64,000 nucleotides of DNA, taken from G001797105 sp964528155 (GTDB lineage Bacteria; Chloroflexota; Anaerolineae; Anaerolineales; E44-bin32). Each line of letters opens with the position of its first letter. The first letter of the stretch is position 1. The notes beneath the pieces are model-generated. The model was not told the DNA's origin, searched no databases, and saw only the letters and a list, made by a program, of their open reading frames with translations. The stretch is taken from the NCBI GenBank assembly GCA_964528155.1, contig CAZGRL010000001.1, forward strand, positions 43,858 through 107,857. The letters are read 5' to 3'. Below are positions 53,707 to 61,348 of this stretch, piece by piece. A program made the translations under genes and the position numbers.

Positions 53707-54234
53707 TTAATCTGCGCTGTCCGTCGCGCGCACGAGTGCGCAGCCGTAGGCCGCGGTCTGCGCAGGCTCCGGAAGCCGTCTAGCGATGACGGCATTCACC
53801 GCTTCGGCCAGGTAGGCGCGGCTGGGCGTGCGGTTGCGAAACGTCACATCATCCAGCGCTCCGGAATAGCGGATGATCCCCTGTAAGTCAATCACAAAGA
53901 ACTGTGGCGTGGCGACGGCTTCATACCGATCGGCGACGCGATGATCGACGTCATGCAATACCAGCGGAAGCGCACGGTCTGAGACCGTCTCTCGGATCGC
54001 TTCGATCGTCTCATCCGAATTCGAGGCGATCGGCCAATACACCACGCGATCACCCCACTCCTGCAGGATCTCGCCGAGGGCTTCGTCGGCTCTTTGTGAC
54101 CATGGACAGACCGCCGACCAGAAGTTCAACACGACAACGCGGCCACGTTCGTCGGAAAGCCTGTGGACCTCACCCTTGAGATCGCGGAGCGTGAAGTCGG
54201 GGGCTGGCCGGCCAGGCTCGGTCACGGCATCCAT
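53707..54234 (-). CDS. Peroxiredoxin-like (AhpC/TSA, TlpA-like) protein
   Basis: The ATG at 54234 overlaps the stop of the upstream gene by 13 nt. The 175-aa thioredoxin-fold protein has PDFTLRDLKGEVHRLSDERG, a redox motif WSAVCPWSQ with a single Cys, a cis-Pro in ATPQFFVIDL, and a second Cys near the end (YGCALVRA). The second Cys replaces the CxxC partner, as in the PRX-like1 subfamily. It has no signal peptide and would be cytoplasmic. Confidence 0.85.
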   Translation of the reverse strand: MDAVTEPGRPAPDFTLRDLKGEVHRLSDERGRVVVLNFWSAVCPWSQRADEALGEILQEWGDRVVYWPIASNSDETIEAIRETVSDRALPLVLHDVDHRVADRYEAVATPQFFVIDLQGIIRYSGALDDVTFRNRTPSRAYLAEAVNAVIARRLPEPAQTAAYGCALVRATDSAD

Positions 54235-55652
54235 CGGGGTGAGAATCCCCCGGTCGCCAACGAATGCGCGCCCTCGCCATCGGCGCCTATGACCCAGATC
54301 TCCGCCGGCTGAGCGATGTCCGATTGATTGAAACGCATGTACACGAGCGTCGACGAGTCGGGGCTCCAGCCGAGCGATGAGTGGTTGTAGTCCGGTTCGT
54401 CCGTCAGAGGGTGCGCTTCCGAACCATCGGCACGCATCACCCACAACTGTCGCCCGAGTGTCCAACGCTCGCTGTCCATGTACTTTCGTGCGAAAGCCAG
54501 CCACTGTCCATCCGGAGAATATACTGCCGAGGCATCCTCAACCAGGTTACCGCTCCGGCTCGACAGGTCTACAGTATCTCCTGTCTCGACCTCGACCCGC
54601 ATCAGGTGGCTGTACAGGATCGTCTGCTCCTCCGAAGCCGATCCAGGCAAGGTCACCGTTTCAGGGACATAGCTTATCTCAGGGAACACGACGACCGTGC
54701 CGTCAGCCGTCCACGTGCCCGGATCGCCAAGTTCGTTGGGGACGTAGTTGAACGGCTGAGGCGGTGTGTCATGTCCTACATTCACGACCGCAATCGCGCC
54801 CAGGCTTCGATCCTGGTAGTAGAGCCAGCCATTGGGCGTCCAACCCGGCGCTGTGGCGATGTGATCGTTCTCGCCCACCTGGACGGCCTCAGACTCCGGA
54901 TCGATTTGCTTGACCCAGACGCTGCCAGGGCCGGAGATGAACTGAGAGTTGCCTGAACTCCCAAGGTCATAGCGCTCGAAGGCCAACCATCTCCCGTCCG
55001 GAGACAGGCAAGGTGCCCTGGCCACCGTCCCGGCCGGTGAACTGTATAGCAGGCGATCCTCCTGGGTCGCCGAGTCCAGGAGTCTCAGGTCCGACTCGCC
55101 ACCTGTTCTGGCTGCGGCGTAGACGATCTGAGCGCCCGCGGGGTCCAAACGAAAATCCAGCACGCCCTCAGATGTGTCTGTCAATTGCTCGGGTTCTCCC
55201 CCATCCGGCGGTCTGGCGTAGAGTTCAGCCGGGCCGTCGGCCGGCCACAGATATGCTATTCGTGGGGCCCCGATGACGAAGGACCACGCGTGGGACTGGA
55301 GGATCGGCAGGAATCGGGTCGAGCGTGCTCCGGCGGCCAGACGGACATCGACGGTCGTGCCCGGGGACCATGGCACCTCAGGGCGGAAGGTGAGGGTGGA
55401 CCCTTCCCAAAGGTAGCTCCCAGGATGAGGCGGACTGATCGTCAGGCGGGTCTCGACGGAGACCTTATCCATCGGCCGGCTGAACGTCACACTGATGCGA
55501 GCTCCAGCCGGAGCATCCCGGCTGGCCGCCGGCGGAGACACCTCTTCGACACGGGGTGCCGCGAAGAACGCAACTGCCAGCAACCCGGCGAACAGCCCAA
55601 CGGCGCCCAGCAGCGGCGAAGAAATGCGCCGCTGGCGTGAAGGTTGGTACAT
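54222..55652 (-). CDS. Membrane-anchored Ig-like/WD40-like (TolB-type) protein
   Basis: This 476-aa protein has an N-terminal membrane anchor (LLGAVGLFAGLLAVAFFAAP), a bacterial Ig-like domain (GARISVTFSRPMDKVSVETR) like those of the alpha-2-macroglobulin-like protein, and a beta-propeller of PD40 repeats (CLSPDGRWLAFERYD, YSPDGQWLAFARKY, WSPDSSTLVYMRFN). It is extracytoplasmic. Function is unknown; similar proteins bind peptidoglycan or polymers. Confidence 0.85.
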   Translation of the reverse strand: MYQPSRQRRISSPLLGAVGLFAGLLAVAFFAAPRVEEVSPPAASRDAPAGARISVTFSRPMDKVSVETRLTISPPHPGSYLWEGSTLTFRPEVPWSPGTTVDVRLAAGARSTRFLPILQSHAWSFVIGAPRIAYLWPADGPAELYARPPDGGEPEQLTDTSEGVLDFRLDPAGAQIVYAAARTGGESDLRLLDSATQEDRLLYSSPAGTVARAPCLSPDGRWLAFERYDLGSSGNSQFISGPGSVWVKQIDPESEAVQVGENDHIATAPGWTPNGWLYYQDRSLGAIAVVNVGHDTPPQPFNYVPNELGDPGTWTADGTVVVFPEISYVPETVTLPGSASEEQTILYSHLMRVEVETGDTVDLSSRSGNLVEDASAVYSPDGQWLAFARKYMDSERWTLGRQLWVMRADGSEAHPLTDEPDYNHSSLGWSPDSSTLVYMRFNQSDIAQPAEIWVIGADGEGAHSLATGGFSPRWMP

Positions 55653-55661
55653 GATGGGGCG

Positions 55662-55667
55662 ATTATA
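55662..55667 (-). promoter_or_regulatory. -10 box of the WD40-like gene
   Basis: TATAATCGCC lies 9 nt before the ATG, so the leader is only 2-3 nt long. Confidence 0.5.
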
Positions 55668-55727
55668 CCCGGCGCGACTTTCAGAAGGTTCCTGCGTTGC
55701 AGGGAACCTGGGTCACAACGAAGGCGC

Positions 55728-56786
55728 TCAGCCTTCCTTGAGCCTTTCCTTCAAGCTTTCGATAGCGACAACGGGAGTGGGGTCGACGCCATATGTCATT
55801 GCCAGATAGAAGGCGGTGTAGTCGCCAAGCAGCAGGCTTGTCCACTGTTGAGCCAGCCGCGTATCCCCCTGTGCTTCCATGACATCGGTATTGAACCCTT
55901 CAACCATCATCACATTGCGCGTCGCTTGCACCCGTAGCTGCAAGCGCGGGTGCTCGGTGCTGGCATTGAGGAACACAACCATCGCCCGCTGGATCAGCGC
56001 TTCAGGCGCCATCACCCCCGCCACCATATTGTGATCGGCCTCAGGTAATTCTTCGAACTGCGCCAATGCCTTGCCCACCTCGGAGATCTGCGTCCGCCAT
56101 CGACGTGCAACAGGAGCGAGCAGCCCTCCACCGATGATCATCGGCCAACGGTTCATTAGCTGGCCGGCCATCCGTTTCGCCAGGTTGTCCGACACGGGCG
56201 ACTCGGCTTTGAGTTTCTCTTGCTGGACCTTCATCGCGGCTACAGCGCTGAATAGCTCGTCCGAAGGGTCGGACAACAACCCAAGGCGTGTCAGCACAGC
56301 CAACAGAAGGCCGAAAGAGAATCCCGCTGCGGCCCGCGGTTGGCCATTGTGTTCGAAGCGCCAGACGTGGATTCCGGAATCCTCGGCCCGGGATGCCAAT
56401 TCGCCGCCCCGGGTGACCGCCAGCAGTCGAACCCCGCGCTTCAGCCCGAGATCGAAAGCGGATAGCGTCTCCTCTGTGTTTCCCGAGTGAGAGGATGCCA
56501 CCAGGAGCGTTTCCGGCCCGTTTGCCCAAGCCGGCAGGTCGTAGCCCCGCCACACGTTCAGCGGCACAGATGCCAGCGGTTCGGCGTACGACTGCAGCAG
56601 ATCGGCACCGATTGCCGATCCCCCCATGCCCGCTACAAGGACCCGTCGGACACCTTTCCATTCCGGCAGGGGCAGGCTCCGGCCAAGATCCCATGCACTT
56701 TGGAGCTGATCGGGCAAGCCATCGATCTGGTCCATCATCCCCTCGGCGTCGAGCGTGCGGAAGCGTTCCAGATCGTCCAGGTTCAT
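55728..56786 (-). CDS. Bifunctional phosphoglucose/phosphomannose isomerase
   Basis: The ATG at 56786 has GGAGGAAAG and overlaps the rsmI stop by 4 nt. The 352-aa enzyme has a SIS fold with VLVAGMGGSAIGADLLQ and VASSHSGNTEETLSAFD, and the C-terminal LPEADHNMVAG and DYTAFYLAMTYGVDPTPV of the archaeal-type bifunctional enzymes. It interconverts glucose 6-phosphate, mannose 6-phosphate and fructose 6-phosphate. Confidence 0.93.
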   Translation of the reverse strand: MNLDDLERFRTLDAEGMMDQIDGLPDQLQSAWDLGRSLPLPEWKGVRRVLVAGMGGSAIGADLLQSYAEPLASVPLNVWRGYDLPAWANGPETLLVASSHSGNTEETLSAFDLGLKRGVRLLAVTRGGELASRAEDSGIHVWRFEHNGQPRAAAGFSFGLLLAVLTRLGLLSDPSDELFSAVAAMKVQQEKLKAESPVSDNLAKRMAGQLMNRWPMIIGGGLLAPVARRWRTQISEVGKALAQFEELPEADHNMVAGVMAPEALIQRAMVVFLNASTEHPRLQLRVQATRNVMMVEGFNTDVMEAQGDTRLAQQWTSLLLGDYTAFYLAMTYGVDPTPVVAIESLKERLKEG

Positions 56787-57604
56787 CTTTCCTCCACCGC
56801 CAGGCGGTAGACCTCCCGGCGCGACCATCCAGCCTGTGCGGCCACAATCCGGGCGGCTTGCGTCGGACTCATGCCACTTCCCAGTTGCACCGCCAGGGCG
56901 CTGCGTACCTCGTCCAATTCCCAGACCGCGTCAGCCGGGGCACCCGCAATCACCAGAGTAAACTCCCCCCGAGGCTCGACCCGGCTGAAATGATCACGAA
57001 GCCCGCCCAAGGTGTCGCGCAGGATCTCTTCGTGGATCTTGGTTAGCTCGCGGCACACAACCGCCGACCGGTCCTCGCCGAGTCTGGCGATCAGGTCATC
57101 CAGCGATCGACGCAGCCGATGAGGAGCTTCGAAGGCTACCAGGCTTCTCTTCTCCCGGGAAAGGGGCTCGAGCAGCCGGAGGCGATCGGCTGCTCGGCGC
57201 GGGAGATAGCCCAGGAATATGAACTCATCCGCCGGCAGACCCGAAGCGACCAGCGCCGCGACGGACGCAGAAGGACCGGGGATCGGGGAGACCCTGAACC
57301 CGGCAGCGATGGCGGATCGGACCAACTCGTACCCCGGATCGGACAAACCCGGGGTTCCGGCGTCGGATACCAGGGCGACGTCGCCGTGCTCGAGCGCACC
57401 CAGGATCTCACCGCCACGGGCTACCTTGTTATGTTCGTGATAGCTCACGAGGGGCTTGTGGATGTCGTATCGCTCAAGGAGTTTGCGTGTATGACGCGTG
57501 TCTTCTGCGGCGATCAGGGTCGCTTCGCGCAGAATGCGCAAGGCGCGTAACGAGATATCTTCGAGATTGCCGATCGGTGTCGCCACAAGATAGAGTATGC
57601 CCAC
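56783..57604 (-). CDS. rsmI: 16S rRNA (cytidine(1402)-2'-O)-methyltransferase
   Basis: This 273-aa SAM-dependent enzyme (GTG start) has the tetrapyrrole-methylase fold: LYLVATPIGNLEDISLRAL, EDTRHTRKLLERY, VALVSDAGTPGLSDPG, and IPGPSASVAAL. The first residues and length fit RsmI. It starts a two-gene unit with the isomerase and probably has a leaderless mRNA. Confidence 0.95.
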   Translation of the reverse strand: MGILYLVATPIGNLEDISLRALRILREATLIAAEDTRHTRKLLERYDIHKPLVSYHEHNKVARGGEILGALEHGDVALVSDAGTPGLSDPGYELVRSAIAAGFRVSPIPGPSASVAALVASGLPADEFIFLGYLPRRAADRLRLLEPLSREKRSLVAFEAPHRLRRSLDDLIARLGEDRSAVVCRELTKIHEEILRDTLGGLRDHFSRVEPRGEFTLVIAGAPADAVWELDEVRSALAVQLGSGMSPTQAARIVAAQAGWSRREVYRLAVEER

Positions 57605-57610
57605 GTGGCT

Positions 57611-57616
57611 ATTCTA
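57611..57616 (-). promoter_or_regulatory. -10 box of a leaderless rsmI transcript
   Basis: TAGAAT on the minus strand ends 6 nt before the GTG start of rsmI. Confidence 0.5.
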
Positions 57617-57778
57617 GCAGAGGCCATCGATCGATCATGGGCAAGGCGCGGCTGTAGAGGTCAGACGACCGGCGCGCGCAGACGATGCTCCTACCACAAC
57701 GAGAGTTCGCGAGGCTTTGTATGCGATTGACACAGTCAGCCGGAGACAGTAGGCCGCCCGGACATCATGGTGGCGATG

Positions 57779-58030
57779 TCAGGAGGACATGTCCGGACTG
57801 AGATCTTCCCTGACTTCGAGGCTCCGAACGGAGACAGCTTGGGGGCCCTTGGGTGTGTCCTCTACAACGTAACTCACCTTCTGCCCCTGCTCGAGGTTGC
57901 GGTACCCTTCCCCTTCGATCCCGCTGAAGTGGACGAAGATTTCTTTCCCTTCATCGTCCGGCGCGATAAAACCATACCCTTTCACCCGACTGAACCACTT
58001 GACTGAGCCTGTCCGGCGGTTCGCTTCCAT
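57779..58030 (-). CDS. Cold-shock protein
   Basis: The ATG at 58030 follows GGAGGAACCG. The 83-aa protein is a single cold-shock domain with RNP1 KGYGFI and RNP2 EIFVHFSGI, which bind single-stranded nucleic acid. The upstream transcript leader is over 100 nt, usual for cold-shock genes. Confidence 0.95.
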   Translation of the reverse strand: MEANRRTGSVKWFSRVKGYGFIAPDDEGKEIFVHFSGIEGEGYRNLEQGQKVSYVVEDTPKGPQAVSVRSLEVREDLSPDMSS

Positions 58031-58159
58031 CGGTTCCTCCTGCGGCACACACGGCTCGATAGCCTCCCCCTGAAGAAAAGGAAAAGCCCGGCGCGTCGCA
58101 AGCGCGGCACGGGCTCAGACAGGTGCAAAAGACGAACCGAAGCACATGATCAATTGTTC

Positions 58160-58188
58160 AGGATAGCACAACTGACAGTGGGCGTCAA
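58160..58188 (-). promoter_or_regulatory. Promoter of the cold-shock gene
   Basis: On the minus strand TTGACG (58188-58183), a 17-nt spacer and TATCCT (58165-58160) give a start near 58153 and a 5' leader of about 120 nt. The leader includes a GC-rich imperfect hairpin around 58087-58116. Confidence 0.6.
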
Positions 58189-58204
58189 ACGCACGCCGTC
58201 AGCG

Positions 58205-58234
58205 TTGACAGTGCGAAAACCCGCATGATACACT
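58205..58234 (+). promoter_or_regulatory. Promoter of the SAM-riboswitch transcript
   Basis: A perfect TTGACA (58205-58210) is followed after 18 nt by TACACT (58229-58234). It is divergent from the cold-shock promoter, their -35 boxes being 16 nt apart. Confidence 0.6.
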
Positions 58235-58273
58235 GCCGCCCACAACAAGCCCGGGTTGTGAGCTCCCGGGTCG

Positions 58274-58403
58274 CTCATCCAGAGAGGCGGAGGGACCGGC
58301 CCTTTGAAGCCTCGGCAACCCCTGGTGGCGGCGCAAGCCGCTTCCGGAAGGTGCCAACTCCGGCAGAAGGCGCAGAGAAGCTGCCTGCCTTCTGGAAGAT
58401 GAG
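58274..58403 (+). ncRNA. SAM-I (S-box) riboswitch
   Basis: P1 is formed by CTCATC (58274) and GATGAG (58398-58403). The kink-turn and binding core are canonical: AGAGAGGCGGAGGGACCGGC, TGAAGCCTCGGCAACC, then GGTGCCAACTCCGGCAG. P4 forms from CAGAAGGC and GCCTTCTG. SAM binding should turn down the downstream methionine-synthesis gene. Confidence 0.95.
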
Positions 58404-58426
58404 GGATGACAGTCGCGGTCGTCATG

Positions 58427-58458
58427 CGGCCTCTTCTTCCTGAAGGGGCCGTGGCGTT
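58427..58458 (+). terminator. Candidate terminator of the riboswitch expression platform
   Basis: CGGCCTCTT (58427-58435) pairs with AAGGGGCCG (58443-58451), with one wobble, followed by TGGCGTTTT. It lies 24 nt after the aptamer. Confidence 0.5.
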
Positions 58459-58514
58459 TTCGGATGCGGGATTTCTCATGAGCGTGCAGGGCAAGGGGCG
58501 ATCTGTGCGAGTAA

Positions 58515-58594
58515 TCACCCTCACCCCCGGCCCCTCTCCCCGGAGGGTCATAGATCCCTTGAGCCAGGCGAAAGGGAGAGAGGCTTAGGGTGAG
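58515..58594. repeat. C-rich palindromic repeat between riboswitch and gene
   Basis: TCACCC (58515) and CCTCTCCC (58533-58540) are mirrored by GGGAGAG (58574-58580) and GGGTGA (58588-58593). It resembles the CCCTCACCCC/CCTCTCCC element at 41599-41660. Confidence 0.6.
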
Positions 58595-58647
58595 AGGCGA
58601 GGGAGTAACATCCTCCTCAACAGGAGATATCGCCAAAGGAGACCTCA

Positions 58648-60579
58648 ATGGATGCGAGGCAGCACATCGAGTCGTGGCTGGCCCGTGGCAGACCTATCCT
58701 GATGGATGGCGCCATGGGCACCATGCTACACGCCAACGGGATCGGCTTCGAGGCGTGCTTTGACGAGCTCAATCTAACCCGGCCCGAGTTGGTCGAGGGC
58801 ATCCATCGGGCCTACCTCGCCGCTGGCTCCCAGATCATCGAGACCAACACGTTCGGGGCGAACCGATTCAAGCTCGCCGCGCACGGACTGGAAACGCGGG
58901 CTGGGGAGATCAACGCCGGTGCGGTCGAATTGGCCCGTCAGGCCGTCCGCTCCTCCGGATCCGAGGCGCTGGTCGCTGGCAGCATCGGCCCCCTTGGCGT
59001 GCGCCTGGCGCCTTATGGACGCGTGAAGGCGGCGCAGGCTCTGGGCGCGTTCAAAGAGCAGGTCGAAGCTCTGGTCGAAGCCGGCGCCGACATGCTAGTC
59101 ATCGAGACGCACACCAACCTGTCCGAGGTCGCCGAAGCTGTCCGGGCGGCCCGGATGGTGACCTCGATCCCCGTCGTCGCCTCGCTCACCTTCACACGTG
59201 ACGACCGAACACTGCTTGGAGAGACCCCGGCGCGCGCCGCTGAGAATCTGGCCGGGATGGATCTGGACTTCATCGGGGCCAACTGTTCCGGCGGACCGGC
59301 GCAACTCCTGCGCGTCCTCGGGGAAATGCGGGCCGCTGCGCCCGGGATGCGTTTCTCGGTCATGCCGAACGCCGGCTGGCCCGAGCGGGTCAACGGCCGA
59401 ATCATGTATCCGGCGACCGCCGAGTATTTCGCCGAATACGCCAGGGCTTTCTGTCAGGCGGGCGCGAGCATGATCGGAGGATGTTGCGGGACCACCCCAG
59501 AGCATATCGCCGCTATGCACGCAGCCCTGGCCGATAGCGAGAGTCCTTGCCTGCAGGCCGAGCCCCTGGAGGATCTCGATCAAGTCCGCGTCATAGCCTC
59601 CGCCCCCCTGGCTCCGACGAAACTCGCTTCGCGTCTGGCCGAAGGCCGTTTTCTGATATCCGTAGAAATAGACCCACCCCGAGGCCTGGCTGTCCAGAAG
59701 GTCCTGGCCGGCGCCCACCTGCTGGCCGAGGCCGGTGCGGACGTGATCAACGTCGCAGACAGTCCGATGGCCAGGATGCGGATGAGCCCGTGGGCGCTCT
59801 GTCAGTTGATCCAACACGACGTGGGCATCGAGACCGTGCTGCACTTCCCGACCAGAGGTCGCAATATGCTGCGGATCCAGGGAGACTTGCTGGCGGCTCA
59901 CGCGCTGGGAGTGCGCAATGTCTTCATCGTGATGGGTGATCCGTCGGCGATCGGCGACTATCCGGAGGCCGAGGACAATTTCGACATCGTCCCCTCCGGG
60001 TTGATCCGCTTGATCAAACATGGCTTCAATGCCGGTGTCGATCAGTCCGGCGCCGACATCGGGGAGGCGACGGCCTTCTTCGTCGGATGCGCGCTTAATC
60101 TCGGGGCCCCGGATATCGATCAGGAGATCCGAGTCTTGCATCGGAAGGTCGAGGCCGGAGCGGACTTTGCCTTGACGCAACCCATCTTCGATGTCGGACA
60201 AGCAGCGGCGTTCCTCGCCCGCTACCAGTCCCTCCATGGTCACTTGCCCATCCCAATCCTGGCCGGTGTGCTCCCCCTGTACAACGAACGCCACGTCGCG
60301 TTTCTGCACAACGAGGTTCCGGGAATACAGATCCCGGACGGCGTTCGCGCCACAATCGGCTCCGCCGGAGAGCGCGCACCCCAGGTCGGGGTGCGCCTGG
60401 CGGTGGAGCTGCTGGAGGGTCTCTCAGGTGTCGTCCAGGGGGCGTACATCATGCCAGCATTCGGTCGCTATGACCTGGCCGCCGAAGTCATCGAGGACCT
60501 TCGAGGCATGAGTGTGGGCGCTGAAGTCGGCAAGCCATCGTCAAGCTCACACGTTGTTAATCCGCCTGAGGTAGGATAA
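58648..60579 (+). CDS. Bifunctional homocysteine S-methyltransferase/methylenetetrahydrofolate reductase
   Basis: The ATG follows AAAGGAG. The 643-aa fusion (YitJ-like) has an N-terminal homocysteine methyltransferase barrel (ILMDGAMGTMLHANGIGFEA) with the zinc Cys in IGANCSGGP and GGCCGTTPEH, then an MTHFR domain from about residue 325 (FLISVEIDPPRGLAVQKVLA, VFIVMGDPSAIGDYP, TQPIFDVGQAAAFLARY). It makes methionine from homocysteine and supplies methyl-THF. The SAM-I riboswitch upstream fits this role. Confidence 0.95.
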   Translation: MDARQHIESWLARGRPILMDGAMGTMLHANGIGFEACFDELNLTRPELVEGIHRAYLAAGSQIIETNTFGANRFKLAAHGLETRAGEINAGAVELARQAVRSSGSEALVAGSIGPLGVRLAPYGRVKAAQALGAFKEQVEALVEAGADMLVIETHTNLSEVAEAVRAARMVTSIPVVASLTFTRDDRTLLGETPARAAENLAGMDLDFIGANCSGGPAQLLRVLGEMRAAAPGMRFSVMPNAGWPERVNGRIMYPATAEYFAEYARAFCQAGASMIGGCCGTTPEHIAAMHAALADSESPCLQAEPLEDLDQVRVIASAPLAPTKLASRLAEGRFLISVEIDPPRGLAVQKVLAGAHLLAEAGADVINVADSPMARMRMSPWALCQLIQHDVGIETVLHFPTRGRNMLRIQGDLLAAHALGVRNVFIVMGDPSAIGDYPEAEDNFDIVPSGLIRLIKHGFNAGVDQSGADIGEATAFFVGCALNLGAPDIDQEIRVLHRKVEAGADFALTQPIFDVGQAAAFLARYQSLHGHLPIPILAGVLPLYNERHVAFLHNEVPGIQIPDGVRATIGSAGERAPQVGVRLAVELLEGLSGVVQGAYIMPAFGRYDLAAEVIEDLRGMSVGAEVGKPSSSSHVVNPPEVG

Positions 60580-60601
60580 AGACATTCGGGGAGGTAGAGC
60601 C

Positions 60602-60949
60602 ATGTCGGTAAGTGAGCTTGCTCAAATGGAATGCATTCCGTGCAAGGGCGGCATCCCGCCGCTCAAAGGTGATGCCCTGGCTGATCTGCAGGCCAAGCTC
60701 GGAAACGATTGGCAGGTTGTCGACGAGCATCACCTGGTGAAGAAGTTCAAGTTTGACAATTTCCGCCAAGCGCTGGATTTCACCAATCGAGTGGGCGAGT
60801 TGGCCGAGTCCGTCAACCACCACCCGGATCTCTACCTTGCCTGGGGCAAGGTAGAGATTACCCTGTGGACACACAAGATCGGCGGCCTGAGCGAGACGGA
60901 TTTCATCTTCGCCGCTAAATCGGACACTTTGCTTCAGGAGGCCTCCTGA
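60602..60949 (+). CDS. Pterin-4a-carbinolamine dehydratase
   Basis: The ATG follows GGAGG. The 115-aa protein has the active-site segment VNHHPDLYLAWGKVEITLWT and the GGLSETDFIFAAK end of the family. It recycles 4a-hydroxy-tetrahydrobiopterin, though its role without phenylalanine hydroxylase nearby is unclear. It follows the methyltransferase fusion by 22 nt and may share its transcript. Confidence 0.93.
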   Translation: MSVSELAQMECIPCKGGIPPLKGDALADLQAKLGNDWQVVDEHHLVKKFKFDNFRQALDFTNRVGELAESVNHHPDLYLAWGKVEITLWTHKIGGLSETDFIFAAKSDTLLQEAS

Positions 60950-61046
60950 TTTATACCGAAACCGACGGGGCCTGGCGGTGTATCCGGGGTATTGTTTGCG
61001 TGGCGTGCAACATTCCCCTGGACACTCCCCATAGGTAGGCCGCTGC

Positions 61047-61074
61047 TTGACATCCTCCGGAGTCGCCTTAGAAT
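61047..61074 (+). promoter_or_regulatory. Strong sigma-70 promoter of metG
   Basis: A perfect TTGACA (61047-61052), a 16-nt spacer and TAGAAT (61069-61074) give a start near 61081 and a leader of about 268 nt before metG. Confidence 0.75.
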
Positions 61075-61105
61075 CAGGTCACTTCGGGACTCGAGGCGTT
61101 GAGTC

Positions 61106-61198
61106 ATGTGTTTGCAGGAGAAACCGACTCAGAAGATGGTCATGCGTAGGCTGCCGGAGCTGACGGGCTTTCGCCCTTCGGCGCGGCCGCGCGCGTGA
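61106..61198 (+). CDS. Candidate metG leader peptide, 30 aa
   Basis: A short frame, MCLQEKPTQKMVMRRLPELT and ten more residues, lies in the metG leader and has GAGG about 9 nt upstream. It contains three Met codons, at positions 1, 11 and 13, the last two just before the first hairpin arm. Translation of the frame is not proven. It could couple ribosome position to the alternative hairpins downstream. Confidence 0.3.
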   Translation: MCLQEKPTQKMVMRRLPELTGFRPSARPRA

Positions 61199-61251
61199 CG
61201 TGGCCGAACCGGCAGCCTTTATCCGCCAGCCTCGCGCTGGCGGTTTCGTTT
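61148..61251 (+). promoter_or_regulatory. Candidate attenuator in the metG leader
   Basis: AGGCTGCCGG (61148-61157) pairs perfectly with CCGGCAGCCT (61209-61218). A terminator follows: CCGCCAGC (61223-61230) with GCTGGCGG (61236-61243), then TTTCGTTT. The first arm can also pair with CCGCCAGCCT (61223-61232) with one mismatch, which would break the terminator. Confidence 0.55.
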
Positions 61252-61348
61252 CGAGAAGCCGATCGCTCCCTGGAGAAATGGAGACGGCAAGACATGCCAC
61301 CTGAGTGCTTATCCCTTCCCGCCGCACGGGAAGCACGAGTGAGGAACG

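Noticed and set aside
61081..61348. T-box riboswitch before metG
   Set aside because: No T-box core (TGGNACCGCG-like) sequence was found; the leader was therefore described only as a candidate attenuator.
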